64,000 bases of DNA from the NCBI RefSeq assembly GCF_900109655.1, contig NZ_FOAT01000001.1:186001-250000 (forward strand). Reading direction: 5' to 3'. The translations under genes were made by a program, and so were the position numbers. How positions within the stretch are numbered: position 1 is the stretch's first letter; each line of letters starts with the position of its first letter. This document shows positions 1-8,353 of the stretch, in pieces. The notes below the pieces were generated by a model. That model made no database searches and had not been told where the DNA came from. It saw only the letters and a program-made list of their open reading frames with translations. Source of the DNA: Hominimerdicola alba. Lineage in GTDB: Bacteria > Bacillota > Clostridia > Oscillospirales > Ruminococcaceae.

Positions 1-121
1 CCCGGGGCTTATCAAAGCTTATATCGAAATCTTCAGGCTTGTCCGCCTCGGGTCTGTTATTTGTTTTGTATTTATTGCTGTATTCCGACAAAATTTCGTC
101 GATGGAATATTTATCAGCCAA
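1..121 (-). CDS. N-terminal part of an unrecognised protein, cut by the window edge
   Basis: An open frame runs off the left edge. It begins at a TTG at 119-121 behind a GGAGTG ribosome site with 7-bp spacing. The first residues are (M)ADKYSIDEILSEYSNKYK, then an acidic, proline-containing stretch. It lies 17 bp downstream of the rlmB stop on the same strand, so the two are probably cotranscribed. Forty residues are too few to assign a family. The acidic start suggests a cytoplasmic or N-in membrane protein, but that is only inference. Confidence 0.6.
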   Translation of the reverse strand, partial: MADKYSIDEILSEYSNKYKTNNRPEADKPEDFDISFDKPR

Positions 122-138
122 TCCATATCACTCCAAAT

Positions 139-909
139 CTACTTGATGGCGCGTTGGCGCACTATCTCATACATAAAGATTCCAGCAGCAACAGAAGCAT
201 TAAGCGAGGTTATCTTGCCCGCCATCGGCAGGCTGAGAAGCATATCGCATTTTTCTTTCATAAGTCTTCCCATGCCGAAGCCCTCAGAACCTACTACCAG
301 TCCGATGGGACCGCGGAGATCGGCGCCCGAATAATTTTCACCTGCGCCGTCTGTACCGTATATCCACACGCCCTGCTTTTTCAGTTCGTCAACTGCCGCC
401 GCAAGATTTGGTACTCTCGCAACAGGCAGCCAGCTTGCCGCACCTGCAGAAGTCTTGAAAACAGTGTGGTTCAGTGAAGCACTCCTTCTCTTGGGGATTA
501 TTATACCATGAGCTCCGGCAGCCTCGGCGGTACGTATTATCGCACCGAGATTATGGGGATCCTCGATCTCGTCACATATTATTATGAAAGGATCTTCGCC
601 TTTCTTTTCAGCGATAGCGAGGATATCCTCGACCTCCACATACTCAGCACAGGCGCCCACAGCTATAACGCCCTGATGCGCCGCACCGCCTGCCATGTAG
701 TCAAGCTTTACTTCCCTGACTTGCTTTACGGGGATATCCCTTTCCTTGGCAAGTTTAAGTATCAGCGAGATAGAACCCTTAGCCTCGGGATTCACGAAGA
801 TCATATCTATCAGCTTATCGGCTTTCAGCGCCTCGATAACCGGATTTCTTCCAAGGATAAGCTCTTCGTCACGCTTGTTTTCGGTAGTGTTATTTCTGTC
901 TTTATTCAT
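139..909 (-). CDS. rlmB: 23S rRNA 2'-O-ribose methyltransferase, TrmH/RlmB family
   Basis: SPOUT-class RNA ribose methyltransferase of 256 residues, which is usual for the family. The N-terminal substrate-binding domain carries LILGRNPVIEAL. The knotted SAM-binding domain shows the three family motifs: NLGAIIRTAEAAGAHGIIIP (motif 1), VVGSEGFGMGRL (motif 2) and LPMAGKITSLNASVAAGI (motif 3). I start it at ATG 907-909, which has an AAAAAGGA ribosome site, rather than at an in-frame start at 933 that lacks one. The family methylates a guanosine in 23S rRNA or tRNA using SAM. The exact target base cannot be read from sequence. Confidence 0.93.
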   Translation of the reverse strand: MNKDRNNTTENKRDEELILGRNPVIEALKADKLIDMIFVNPEAKGSISLILKLAKERDIPVKQVREVKLDYMAGGAAHQGVIAVGACAEYVEVEDILAIAEKKGEDPFIIICDEIEDPHNLGAIIRTAEAAGAHGIIIPKRRSASLNHTVFKTSAGAASWLPVARVPNLAAAVDELKKQGVWIYGTDGAGENYSGADLRGPIGLVVGSEGFGMGRLMKEKCDMLLSLPMAGKITSLNASVAAGIFMYEIVRQRAIK

Positions 910-945
910 AATCAAAAATCCTTTTTCAAACAACAGTTATTAGGT

Positions 946-974
946 ATTATAGCACAAAAATCCTCAAAAGCCAA
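946..974 (-). promoter_or_regulatory. Promoter of rlmB
   Basis: On the minus strand TTGGCT (969-974) and a perfect TATAAT (946-951) are separated by 17 bp. The -35 lies inside the loop of the hairpin at 955-993 that terminates the upstream gene, so terminator and promoter overlap. Confidence 0.6.
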
Positions 975-993
975 TAGCTTCCGAGGATTTTTT
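955..993 (-). terminator. Rho-independent terminator after the 1042-1320 gene
   Basis: Nine-base inverted repeat AAAATCCTC / GAGGATTTT with a 17-base loop. It is T-rich on both strands and sits between the 92-residue gene and rlmB. Confidence 0.6.
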
Positions 994-1041
994 GCAATTT
1001 AAACAAATAGCATATACGATTTTTAGAAAATATGTGCGCTA

Positions 1042-1320
1042 TCATAAGGCAATCAAAACAAAAACCAGCACAGAAGTCACTATCGCTCCGAAAAGTACAG
1101 CGAGAAGTGATCTTAGTGTTTTATCATGTGGCTGTTTGTCTTCTCTTTCAATACTTTCCATTTCATCTGTCAGCTTCTTAAGATACTCCCCTGCCATGAC
1201 CTGCGGATCGTTTTCAGAAAACAGTTCACAGTTTGAGTTCACGAACAAAAGTGCTCTTTCAAAACATTCATTGTTCGTACATTTAATTTCAATAATTTGC
1301 TTGTTCACGCCTTTTATCAC
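1042..1320 (-). CDS. Small tail-anchored membrane protein, function unknown
   Basis: A 92-residue protein with a polar N-terminal two thirds (several Cys, Glu and Asp) and one C-terminal transmembrane helix at about residues 69-91 (SLLAVLFGAIVTSVLVFVLIAL). The geometry suggests a tail-anchored protein with its main domain in the cytoplasm. The start is GTG at 1318-1320 behind AAGGAGATG, about 11 bp upstream. It is a single-gene unit: a terminator follows it and a long intergenic region with TGTTGAAAA repeats precedes it. I do not recognise a family. Confidence 0.6.
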   Translation of the reverse strand: MIKGVNKQIIEIKCTNNECFERALLFVNSNCELFSENDPQVMAGEYLKKLTDEMESIEREDKQPHDKTLRSLLAVLFGAIVTSVLVFVLIAL

Positions 1321-1389
1321 CTTTCAGACATCTCCTTGTCATCGATTTTCACATTAAAGTCCGTTAGAATGTACTTCTCAACAATTTAC

Positions 1390-1517
1390 TGTTGAAAAGT
1401 TGAAAACTCATTTCATAAGTCAACATTTTCAAACCAAAAGTGTTGAAAAACCTGTTGAAAAGGTTGAAAATCACGTAAAATTCCTATGTTTTCAACATTG
1501 GTTAATTTTGTTGAAAA
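1390..1517. repeat. Cluster of TGTTGAAAA 9-mers
   Basis: Within 128 bp there are exact TGTTGAAAA copies at 1390-1398, 1441-1449, 1453-1461 and 1509-1517, an inverted copy (TTTTCAACA) at 1489-1497, and one-base variants at 1398-1406 and 1462-1470. Some abut head to tail. The 9-mer differs from the DnaA-box complement TGTGGATAA at two positions. The cluster lies upstream of the 92-residue membrane protein gene. Confidence 0.75.
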
Positions 1518-1827
1518 ATATACCTAAGGACAAAAATATGTACATCAAGTGAAAACGCACACCTCTTGAAAGGCTTTTAAATCGTTAAAACTATTACTGA
1601 ATAATGAACACGGCAATATTTTGGTCTTACACAGAGCTGAATCCCCAAAGTTCTAGGGGATTCGCGGAAAGTTTTAATTTGTTAGGCACTTTAAGGCCTC
1701 AAATATCCATAAAAACGTACTAGTTTTACTCTACCTGACAAATAACACTCATCTATGAAAGTCTGTACAATATTATGTATTTTTATTCAGCCGAATGCCC
1801 AAAGAAAAATTACATTCTGTTACGAAA
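1518..1827. other. AT-rich intergenic stretch with one stem-loop
   Basis: No credible gene is visible. The only clear structure is a hairpin at about 1640-1662, AATCCCC / GGGGATT with a 9-base loop. It lacks a following T-run, so it is not an obvious terminator. It could be the 3' end of the DUF6062 transcript or part of an untranslated RNA. Confidence 0.4.
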
Positions 1828-2511
1828 TTATCGTGTTGTCAGAAATTTTATCGCTCTCTCGATGGAATCCTTAGAATTGCCCCAGTCAGCATCACTTCCG
1901 TTGTTGCGGTAGTCATACATATCACAGTAATGGGTCACATCTTTTTCCAGTTCAGCCAGATATTTCTCGGTAAGTGCGGCACAGGCTTCCTTGAAACTTC
2001 CCTGTATCTTCTTGTTCATCTTGTCCTCGCAGGCAGATACAAGCATATCATAATGGGGCAGACAAAGCATTTCCTGCTCGGCAAACAGCTGGCGGAACTC
2101 GTCCTGCTGTTCGTAAAGCTCAAAAAGCGTCACCATTATGCGGGACATTCCCCACTCTATCTTGTTGCAGACAAAACAGTCATTATTTACCGCAGATACG
2201 CGCTTTTGCTTAGCTGTCTTGCCTTCAAATATGCTCTGCCTTTTAAGTACGTTCTTTTGAAGTGACTGTAAGTGTGTTGACAGCATCAGCGCCAGTGAGA
2301 GGCGGTTTTTGCAGGCACGCATCTGCTCGAAATGTACCTTGCAGAAGCCTTGCTTGTTGGTCTCTATGCGGACATCAGGCTCCATCATGGCTGCACCCAT
2401 TATGTAATCAATAGTACGCTGTTCAAGAGTATCCCGCAGCCTGCATATAGGACAGCCGCATTTCGGCTCGAATATTTCTGTAACCGGTATGGTTAAAATG
2501 CTTTCTCTCAT
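1828..2511 (-). CDS. DUF6062 family protein
   Basis: A 227-residue cytoplasmic protein that I recognise as the Clostridia family DUF6062. Marks are a Cys-rich N-terminus (CGCPICRL, residues 18-25), a second His/Cys site (GFCKVHFEQM), a central CFVCNKIEW and a later CLPHYDML. The spaced Cys/His pairs suggest bound zinc, though no biochemical role is known to me. The start ATG 2509-2511 has an AAAGGGAG ribosome site. The gene is transcribed divergently from the Imm1-like gene at 2621. Confidence 0.75.
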   Translation of the reverse strand: MRESILTIPVTEIFEPKCGCPICRLRDTLEQRTIDYIMGAAMMEPDVRIETNKQGFCKVHFEQMRACKNRLSLALMLSTHLQSLQKNVLKRQSIFEGKTAKQKRVSAVNNDCFVCNKIEWGMSRIMVTLFELYEQQDEFRQLFAEQEMLCLPHYDMLVSACEDKMNKKIQGSFKEACAALTEKYLAELEKDVTHYCDMYDYRNNGSDADWGNSKDSIERAIKFLTTR

Positions 2512-2547
2512 TGAAAAACTCCCTTTCGCATATAGGCAAAAAATATA

Positions 2548-2576
2548 TTGAAAATTGTTTCATTATATAGTATAAT
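2548..2576 (+). promoter_or_regulatory. Promoter of the Imm1-like / glycosylase operon
   Basis: TTGAAA (2548-2553), 17-bp spacer and TATAAT (2571-2576), about 40 bp upstream of the start at 2621. Confidence 0.65.
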
Positions 2577-2620
2577 GTATTTTAATGAAATTTGCAAGTG
2601 TCTTATAAAAGGTGAATGCT

Positions 2621-2989
2621 ATGCGTATAAGTTGCGAAAACGGTGACATAACTATCGCCGATACCAAAGAAGTTATCTTGCTGATACTCAGTCTTGCAGA
2701 AAAGGGTATGAACGAGATATGGATAAGTGAAGACGGTTCGCTCTACCCTGCCCTTGCAGTGCTTGTAAACGGCGGATATGCCTGCCTGAACTATTTCGGG
2801 AATGATGAGGGCGATATGTATATGTCCCGCGGCTATGGAAATACCCAGGTCACCTTTAATCCCTGCGGTACGGAATGGACTGCACCTGCAGACGCTGTTA
2901 TTTCAATAGAAAGCGCCGTCGCCTGTATAAGACGATTCTGCGAAAACTATAAACTGCCTGACTGTATAAACTGGCAGGACGGAGTGTGA
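2621..2989 (+). CDS. Imm1-like immunity protein
   Basis: A 122-residue cytoplasmic protein resembling the Imm1 family of contact-dependent and polymorphic-toxin immunity proteins. Family-like features are the hydrophobic strand LAVLVNGGYACLNYF, a Gly-rich turn, the EWTAPADAVISIESAV segment and a C-terminal helix with a closing Trp. The start ATG 2621 has AAAGGTG five bases upstream, better than the in-frame GTG at 2612. Its last codons overlap the region that starts the glycosylase gene. No toxin gene lies nearby, so it would be an orphan immunity gene. The assignment rests on pattern recognition only. Confidence 0.55.
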   Translation: MRISCENGDITIADTKEVILLILSLAEKGMNEIWISEDGSLYPALAVLVNGGYACLNYFGNDEGDMYMSRGYGNTQVTFNPCGTEWTAPADAVISIESAVACIRRFCENYKLPDCINWQDGV

Positions 2990-2994
2990 ACAAA

Positions 2995-3816
2995 ATGGAC
3001 TACAAAAAAGACGGCAAAGATATACTGCTCTGTCAGGCGGACTTTGACCTCGACCAGACCCTTGACTGCGGTCAGGCTTTCAGGTGGGAGAAGACTGCCG
3101 ATAACACCTACAGCGGAGCATTTCTAAATAAAAAGCTTGTGATAAGCTGTGAGAACGGTAAAGACGTTTTCAAGTTGCACGATACCACAGAAGAAGACTT
3201 TATTTCGCTGTGGGTAGATTATTTTGACCTTGCCACCGACTACAGCGAAATAAAAAAACGTTTTTCAGAGGACGAGACTCTCTCAAAAGCCTGCAAATAC
3301 GCCAGCGGTATACGCATACTCCGTCAGGACAGCTGGGAAGCGCTCTCCTCATTCATAATCAGCCAGAACAATAATATTCCACGAATCAAAGGAATAATCG
3401 GACGGCTTTGCGAACACTGCGGCGGTTATCCCGCTTGGCAGGAACTCACCGAGGAGACCGAGGAAAGCCTTGCTTATCTCCGTGCGGGATTCAGGGCGAA
3501 ATACCTGGTTGATGCTGTCCAAAAGATACAAAGCGGTGCCATCGATCTCGAAAAGATACGAAGCATGGATATCGAAAGCGCTCGCAAACTTTTGCAGACC
3601 ATAAAAGGCGTAGGACCCAAGGTGGCAGAATGTGCATTGCTGTTCGGATTTTATCGTACAGAAGCTTTTCCCATAGATGTATGGGTCAAGCGAGTTATGG
3701 CAAACTGGTATCCCAATGGTCTTCCAGAATGTACCAGAGGATACGAGGGCATAGCACAGCAGTATCTTTTCCATTACATACGAACTTCTGAAGAAGCAGC
3801 TGCTTCCCTTAAATAA
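2995..3816 (+). CDS. ogg: 8-oxoguanine DNA glycosylase/AP lyase, OGG1 type
   Basis: A 273-residue base-excision repair enzyme that removes oxidised guanine from DNA. The OGG N-terminal domain carries LDCGQAFRW and SQNNNIPRIKGII. The helix-hairpin-helix plus GPD motif follows at TIKGVGPKVAECALLFGF, where the Lys is the expected Schiff-base nucleophile, and FPIDVWVKRVM supplies the catalytic Asp. I chose ATG 2995, about 10 bp after GGAG; an overlapping GTG at 2986 is possible. It is cotranscribed with the preceding Imm1-like gene and followed 14 bp later by the PrsW-like gene. Confidence 0.9.
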   Translation: MDYKKDGKDILLCQADFDLDQTLDCGQAFRWEKTADNTYSGAFLNKKLVISCENGKDVFKLHDTTEEDFISLWVDYFDLATDYSEIKKRFSEDETLSKACKYASGIRILRQDSWEALSSFIISQNNNIPRIKGIIGRLCEHCGGYPAWQELTEETEESLAYLRAGFRAKYLVDAVQKIQSGAIDLEKIRSMDIESARKLLQTIKGVGPKVAECALLFGFYRTEAFPIDVWVKRVMANWYPNGLPECTRGYEGIAQQYLFHYIRTSEEAAASLK

Positions 3817-3830
3817 AGGAGGTAAAACGA

Positions 3831-5093
3831 TTGAATTATGCTCTTATTGGTATCGCTCTGGTACCTACCATCGTCATCTTTTCGGTGGTGCTGAAAAAGA
3901 CCCCGACTATAAAAAAAGAACCCTTCAAAAGAGTTGCTAAGGTATTTATTGTTAGCGCTCTTTCAACGATAATTGCTGCGATATTGGAATATATTGGTAT
4001 AATCATTTTGGCAATTTCATATAATTCCGACGCAAATAAAATACTGAGTATGTCCGGACTGTTTGCGCTTTGTGTGTTTATTATAGGTCCGGCAGAGGAA
4101 CTATGCAAGTATTTCACATTCAAGCTTACTATCTTTAAAAACAGAGATTTCGACCATACCTATGACGGTATTGTTTACGGCGCTGCTGCGGCACTTGGCT
4201 TTGCTACACTTGAAAATATTTTTTATGTATTGGGTAATGGTTCTAAATCAGGCGCATTAATGGGTGCATTTACGGGAATTTTAAGAGCAGCACTTTCAGT
4301 TCCGCTCCATGCGTTCACAGGAATTTTCATGGGCTATTATTTCGGACTCTCTAAGTATAAAAAGTATAATAACATCGAATCTGATAAAAATCCTCAGCGT
4401 CGCGCATTTTTTATTTCGGTCTTGGTACATGGTCTATATGATTTTCTTGCTCTTGCGTCTGTCGCTAAAGACGCTCCCGAAAGTTTCGAGTATGTAGGCA
4501 TTGCCGGAGTTATCGGTATAATGATCATTGTCTATATGCTGATGTATAAGATCATCACTAAGGCAAGCAAAGAAGACCTTATGATCTACAACGAGTATTA
4601 CTACCAGCACCTGAACGGTCACTTTCAGGATATGGTCGGAAAAACAAACGAGAATGGTACTGTGCTTGTAAATCCTGACAACGTACAAAACTTTGTCACA
4701 AATGCGTATGGCAGCCAACCGAATACAATGGCAGGTCAGCCTGTTGTATGGCAGTACGGCAGCATTCCAAATAATACCACCGATCAACAGTCGGGTGGCT
4801 ATCCTTACGGAAATTCACAGAATGCTCAGTTTGGTTATCAGCCCCACAACACTCAACAGCCTAATAACGTCAACCCTTACAGCCAAGGTCAGTACGGCGG
4901 ATATCCTGCTTCAAATGCATATCAGTCGCAAAATACTGTTGCCTACGATCAAAATTACGAACCTGTGCGCCAAACATATACACCGTCACAAATACAACCT
5001 CAGCCAGGTGAAACAGTAAAGTTCTGCAACGAATGTGGAAACAAGCTGACATCGGACACTAAATTCTGTCCCATCTGCGGACACAAGATATAG
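3831..5093 (+). CDS. PrsW-family intramembrane metalloprotease with C-terminal zinc ribbon
   Basis: A 420-residue polytopic membrane protein. The first 250 residues hold about seven hydrophobic helices and the PrsW motifs GPAEELCKYF (EExxK), DGIVYGAAAALGFATLEN and SVPLHAFTGIFMGYY, plus a later His in VHGLYDFLA. These are the expected metal and catalytic residues of the type II CAAX-protease/PrsW superfamily. A Gln/Asn/Tyr-rich linker (about 290-395) precedes a zinc ribbon, FCNECGNKL...FCPICGHKI. PrsW of Bacillus cleaves an anti-sigma factor; the substrate here is unknown. The start is TTG 3831 behind AAAGGAGG. Confidence 0.85.
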   Translation: MNYALIGIALVPTIVIFSVVLKKTPTIKKEPFKRVAKVFIVSALSTIIAAILEYIGIIILAISYNSDANKILSMSGLFALCVFIIGPAEELCKYFTFKLTIFKNRDFDHTYDGIVYGAAAALGFATLENIFYVLGNGSKSGALMGAFTGILRAALSVPLHAFTGIFMGYYFGLSKYKKYNNIESDKNPQRRAFFISVLVHGLYDFLALASVAKDAPESFEYVGIAGVIGIMIIVYMLMYKIITKASKEDLMIYNEYYYQHLNGHFQDMVGKTNENGTVLVNPDNVQNFVTNAYGSQPNTMAGQPVVWQYGSIPNNTTDQQSGGYPYGNSQNAQFGYQPHNTQQPNNVNPYSQGQYGGYPASNAYQSQNTVAYDQNYEPVRQTYTPSQIQPQPGETVKFCNECGNKLTSDTKFCPICGHKI

Positions 5094-5099
5094 AACTTA

Positions 5100-5137
5100 A
5101 AGGCATGAGCAATAAAATACTCATGCCTTTTTTTATC
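5100..5137 (+). terminator. Rho-independent terminator after the PrsW-like gene
   Basis: AAAGGCATGAG / CTCATGCCTTT with a 9-base loop and a run of seven T. Confidence 0.9.
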
Positions 5138-5300
5138 AGTTTATATCTTGCTCAGGATCGGTATCTCCGTTTTTGTCCCAGGGCATTGGTTCAAGTATTA
5201 TTACCGAATGCTGTAACGTCCTTCTTTCTATATAGATACAGGATAACACCCATAAGCTGAAATGTCAGGCCGTCCGGGAGAATGGTTCTTCATCTGCAAA
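5136..5300 (-). pseudogene. Possible frameshifted remnant of a small gene
   Basis: The minus strand can be read as a hydrophobic segment (FQLMGVILYLYRKKDVTAFG) in one frame and as a polar tail (LEPMPWDKNGDTDPEQDIN, then stop) in the adjacent frame, with overlap near 5205-5240. Neither frame has a convincing start with a ribosome site. It may be the decayed end of a small membrane protein gene or chance. Confidence 0.25.
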
Positions 5301-5340
5301 AAAGATTTGATTTTTGAAACAAAATATATTTATATCGCTG

Positions 5341-5369
5341 TTGACATTTTACGCTTAAAGCGTTATAAT
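5341..5369 (+). promoter_or_regulatory. Consensus promoter of aspS
   Basis: Exact TTGACA (5341-5346), 17-bp spacer, exact TATAAT (5364-5369). Confidence 0.85.
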
Positions 5370-5414
5370 ATATAAGTATGTAAAATCTTATCCGAAACGG
5401 GAGGAAGTTATTAT

Positions 5415-6749
5415 ATGAACAGAACATACATTAAAGACGTTAAAGAGCATCTTGGCGAGACCATAAAGGTACAGGGCTTTGTTGAGAATTACAGAAATGC
5501 CCGCGCTATGGCTTTTATCGTCGTTAAGGACATTACAGGCAAATTACAGGTAACTGTTGAAAAGGAAAAGCACCCCGAGCTCAACGAAAAGCTTGACGCA
5601 CTGACAGGCGATTCCGTTGTTACCGTTATAGGTCAGGTATTTGAGAATGACTACGTAAAGCTGGGCGGTCTGGAAATGATACCAGAGGATATCATCCCCG
5701 AGAGCATTGCAGACGCTATCCCGATAGCAAGAAAAGAGATCGCTGCTACCAAGAAGAAAAAGGCAGTTGAGCGTTCAAGCATCGATCAGCGTATCGACTA
5801 CCGCTGGATAGACCTGCGTACCGATGAGAACCAGCTGATGTTCAAGGCACAGACCGCTATGGTAAATGCCATGAGGAATTTTCTGCTGGGTGAGAACTTC
5901 ATCGAGATACACACCCCTAAGCTGATAGGCGCAGCTTCCGAGAGCGGCTCCAGCGTTTTCGAGGTAAAGTATTTTGACAGAAACGCATATCTTGCACAGA
6001 GCCCTCAGTTCTACAAGCAGATGGCTATGGCAAGCGGCTTTGAGCGTATCTTTGAAGTCGGCCCTGTATTCAGAGCTGAAAAGAGCTACACCAGCAAGCA
6101 CACCACTGAGTTCACAGGCTTCGACCTTGAATTCAGCTACATCAACGATTACAGAGATGTAATGGCTATGGAAGAACAGCTATTAAAGGCAGGTCTTTCC
6201 GCTGTTAAGGAAAAGTACGGCGACGAGATCAAGGAGCTCTTCGGTCAGGAAGTTATCGTTCCCGAAACTCCTTTCCCTGTTGTTAAGCTTGCAGATCTCT
6301 ACAAGGCACTGGAAGAAGAGTTCGGCTACAAGGTACCCGAGGAAGAAAAGGGCGACCTTACCACCGATGCTGAAAAGCTCAGCTATGAGTGGGTAAAGAA
6401 GCACTACAACCACGAGTTCCTCTTTGTTACCGATTTTGATGCTGAAAAGCGTGCATTCTATCACATGAGAGATGAAAAGGGCGTGCCTATGGGCTACGAC
6501 CTCATCTGGAGAGGTGTAGAGATAACAACAGGCGCACAGAGAGAGCACAGATATGAAGTTCTTAAGAAGCAGGCTGCTGAAAAGGGTCTGGATGAGGACG
6601 TAAAGTTCTATCTTGAGTTCTTCAAGTACGGCTGTCCTCCTCACGGCGGTTTCGGTATCGGCGTTGACAGACTGACAATGCTGCTGCTTGGTCTGCACAT
6701 CAAGGAAGCTATGTTCATCTTCCGTGGTCCTAACAGACTGAATCCATAG
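5415..6749 (+). CDS. aspS: Aspartyl-tRNA synthetase, archaeal/short type
   Basis: A class II synthetase of 444 residues, about 150 shorter than the usual bacterial AspRS because the GAD insertion is absent; this is the archaeal/eukaryal-like form found in some Clostridia. The N-terminal OB-fold anticodon domain covers about residues 1-100. The catalytic core has the aspartate-binding YLAQSPQFYKQMAM, motif 2 FRAEKSYTSKHTTEFTGFD and motif 3 GFGIGVDRLTMLLLG. Such enzymes often charge both tRNA-Asp and tRNA-Asn, but discrimination cannot be judged here. It has its own promoter and the ribosome site GGGAGGA. Confidence 0.92.
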   Translation: MNRTYIKDVKEHLGETIKVQGFVENYRNARAMAFIVVKDITGKLQVTVEKEKHPELNEKLDALTGDSVVTVIGQVFENDYVKLGGLEMIPEDIIPESIADAIPIARKEIAATKKKKAVERSSIDQRIDYRWIDLRTDENQLMFKAQTAMVNAMRNFLLGENFIEIHTPKLIGAASESGSSVFEVKYFDRNAYLAQSPQFYKQMAMASGFERIFEVGPVFRAEKSYTSKHTTEFTGFDLEFSYINDYRDVMAMEEQLLKAGLSAVKEKYGDEIKELFGQEVIVPETPFPVVKLADLYKALEEEFGYKVPEEEKGDLTTDAEKLSYEWVKKHYNHEFLFVTDFDAEKRAFYHMRDEKGVPMGYDLIWRGVEITTGAQREHRYEVLKKQAAEKGLDEDVKFYLEFFKYGCPPHGGFGIGVDRLTMLLLGLHIKEAMFIFRGPNRLNP

Positions 6750-6761
6750 TATAAATATCAA

Positions 6762-6796
6762 AGGCTCGTTCCTTTTCGGGAGCGAGCCTCGTTTGT
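6762..6796. terminator. Bidirectional terminator between aspS and the phosphoesterase gene
   Basis: AGGCTCGTTCC / GGGAGCGAGCCT stem between two convergent genes, with moderate T-richness on both sides. Confidence 0.7.
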
Positions 6797-6801
6797 TATA
6801 T

Positions 6802-7500
6802 TCATATCTCAACTATGCTATTAAAAAGAACATTGAACCTTGGTTCGATCTCGCTTGCCATATCAGTGTGATAATGACCAGCAAACCAGAATTTGTATTC
6901 GATTTTCTGACCGATATCTTCAAGAAATTCATTCAGCTTGTTGTCGGGATATTCATTCTCCAGACCAAGCTTCCCTGCTATTTCATGCTGAACGGAAGAC
7001 GGCGCACAGTGGGTCAGGATATAATCCGTTTTCCAGCCGTTCTTATCAAGGGTCTCCAGCGCGTGAGCATACTCAGTTTCACTGGGAAGCTCCTGCTCCC
7101 ATAACGAAGAACCTATCTCGCGAAATTCCTTGTCGTGAGATTCAGCGCCGCCCATGGTGAAAAACTTTTTCCCCTGAAGCTCAAACATTTCTCCGCGCTT
7201 CAGATGATAGATGCTGTTGCCAATCCTGTGAGCTTTTCCACCGCAGAATTCCACTTCTTCAAAGGTTTCCAGCAAGTCGAAGTTTTCGTGATTGCCATCG
7301 ATGAAGAGTGTGGTATAAGGCTTCATATCCAGCCATTTGCGCCACCAGAGATCTTCCGCATCGTTGTTCCAGACCAGCCCGAAATCCCCCGCGATGATAA
7401 GGAAATCATCCTTACTCATCAGTTTCTGGGCAGGGTTTGCCTTTGCGGAAAGCTTGCCAATATCCGAGCATCCGTGGATATCACCCGTAACAAGTATCAT
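6802..7500 (-). CDS. Calcineurin-like metallophosphoesterase
   Basis: A 232-residue cytoplasmic enzyme with the complete two-metal phosphoesterase signature: GDIHG (residues 6-10), GDFG, GNHE, a His in LTHCAPS and GHYHTD near the end. The substrate is unknown; close relatives are generally annotated only as metallophosphoesterases. It lies 27 bp downstream of xth on the same strand, so the two probably share the promoter at 8325-8353. The linkage with a DNA-repair nuclease is suggestive but not proof of a shared role. Confidence 0.88.
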   Translation of the reverse strand: MILVTGDIHGCSDIGKLSAKANPAQKLMSKDDFLIIAGDFGLVWNNDAEDLWWRKWLDMKPYTTLFIDGNHENFDLLETFEEVEFCGGKAHRIGNSIYHLKRGEMFELQGKKFFTMGGAESHDKEFREIGSSLWEQELPSETEYAHALETLDKNGWKTDYILTHCAPSSVQHEIAGKLGLENEYPDNKLNEFLEDIGQKIEYKFWFAGHYHTDMASEIEPRFNVLFNSIVEI

Positions 7501-7527
7501 TTTTCTCCCCCCGAAAAATCTTATAAC

Positions 7528-8280
7528 TTAAAACTCCATATCCAATTCAACAGGACAGTGATCGCTGCCTTCTATATCTTTAAGTATCTTTGAATCCTTT
7601 ACCTTATCCATTAGTCTTTCCGAAACTACAAAGTAGTCGATACGCCATCCCGCGTTGTTCTTTCTTGCGTTGAACCTGTATGACCACCATGAGTAAGCAC
7701 CTGTCACATCGGGATAAAGCCTGCGGAAAGTATCAGCAAATCCCGCCGCCAGCAACTCAGTGAACTTTCCGCGCTCCTGATCTGAAAATCCTGCGTTGCC
7801 CGCATTACTCTTGGGATTTTTAAGGTCTATCTCCTCGTGAGCAACATTAAGATCGCCGCAGTAAATAACGGGCTTTTTCTTATCAAGCTCCGAAAGATAA
7901 GCCCTCATATCGTCCTCAAACTCCATACGGTAATCTATTCTTTTGAGCTCATTCTGCGCATTAGGGACATAACAGCATACAAAGTAAAAATCATCATACT
8001 CACAGGTTATGACCCTGCCCTCGTCTGTGTGAGTGCCGTTCAGCCCGAATTTAACATCGAGAGGTTCTTTCTTTGTATAAACAGCAGTTCCCGAATAGCC
8101 TTTCTTTATTGCACTGTGGAAATACTTTTGATAACCCTCGGGCGAAAAATCTGCCTGATCAGGCTGCATCTTAGTCTCCTGCATACAGAAGATATCAGCA
8201 TCTGCCTCGGTGAAAAAATCCCCGAAGCCTTTTTGCAGGCAAGCCCTGAAACCGTTTACATTCCATGATATAAATTTCAT
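7528..8280 (-). CDS. xth: Exodeoxyribonuclease III / AP endonuclease
   Basis: A 250-residue enzyme of the ExoIII/APE1 family that cuts DNA at abasic sites and trims damaged 3' ends. Visible motifs are KFISWNVNGFRA at the N-terminus, MQETK (metal-binding Glu), YCGDLNVAHEEIDL (catalytic Asp/Asn) and the C-terminal GSDHCPVELDM (Asp-His pair). WRIDYFVVSE contributes another active-site Asp. Full family length. Together with the 8-oxoguanine glycosylase at 3 kb, the window holds two steps of base-excision repair, although in separate operons. Confidence 0.95.
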   Translation of the reverse strand: MKFISWNVNGFRACLQKGFGDFFTEADADIFCMQETKMQPDQADFSPEGYQKYFHSAIKKGYSGTAVYTKKEPLDVKFGLNGTHTDEGRVITCEYDDFYFVCCYVPNAQNELKRIDYRMEFEDDMRAYLSELDKKKPVIYCGDLNVAHEEIDLKNPKSNAGNAGFSDQERGKFTELLAAGFADTFRRLYPDVTGAYSWWSYRFNARKNNAGWRIDYFVVSERLMDKVKDSKILKDIEGSDHCPVELDMEF

Positions 8281-8324
8281 AATATAATACCCAACCTTTT
8301 CCGTATCGCACTATTTTCGTATTT

Positions 8325-8353
8325 ATTATATCACATTATTTAACAAAAGTAAA
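8325..8353 (-). promoter_or_regulatory. Promoter of xth
   Basis: Minus-strand TTTACT (8348-8353), 17-bp spacer, TATAAT (8325-8330). The rest of 8354-8544 shows no other support for a gene. Confidence 0.65.

Noticed and set aside
1640-1662. Hairpin AATCCCC / GGGGATT as a terminator
   Set aside because: No T-run on either side.
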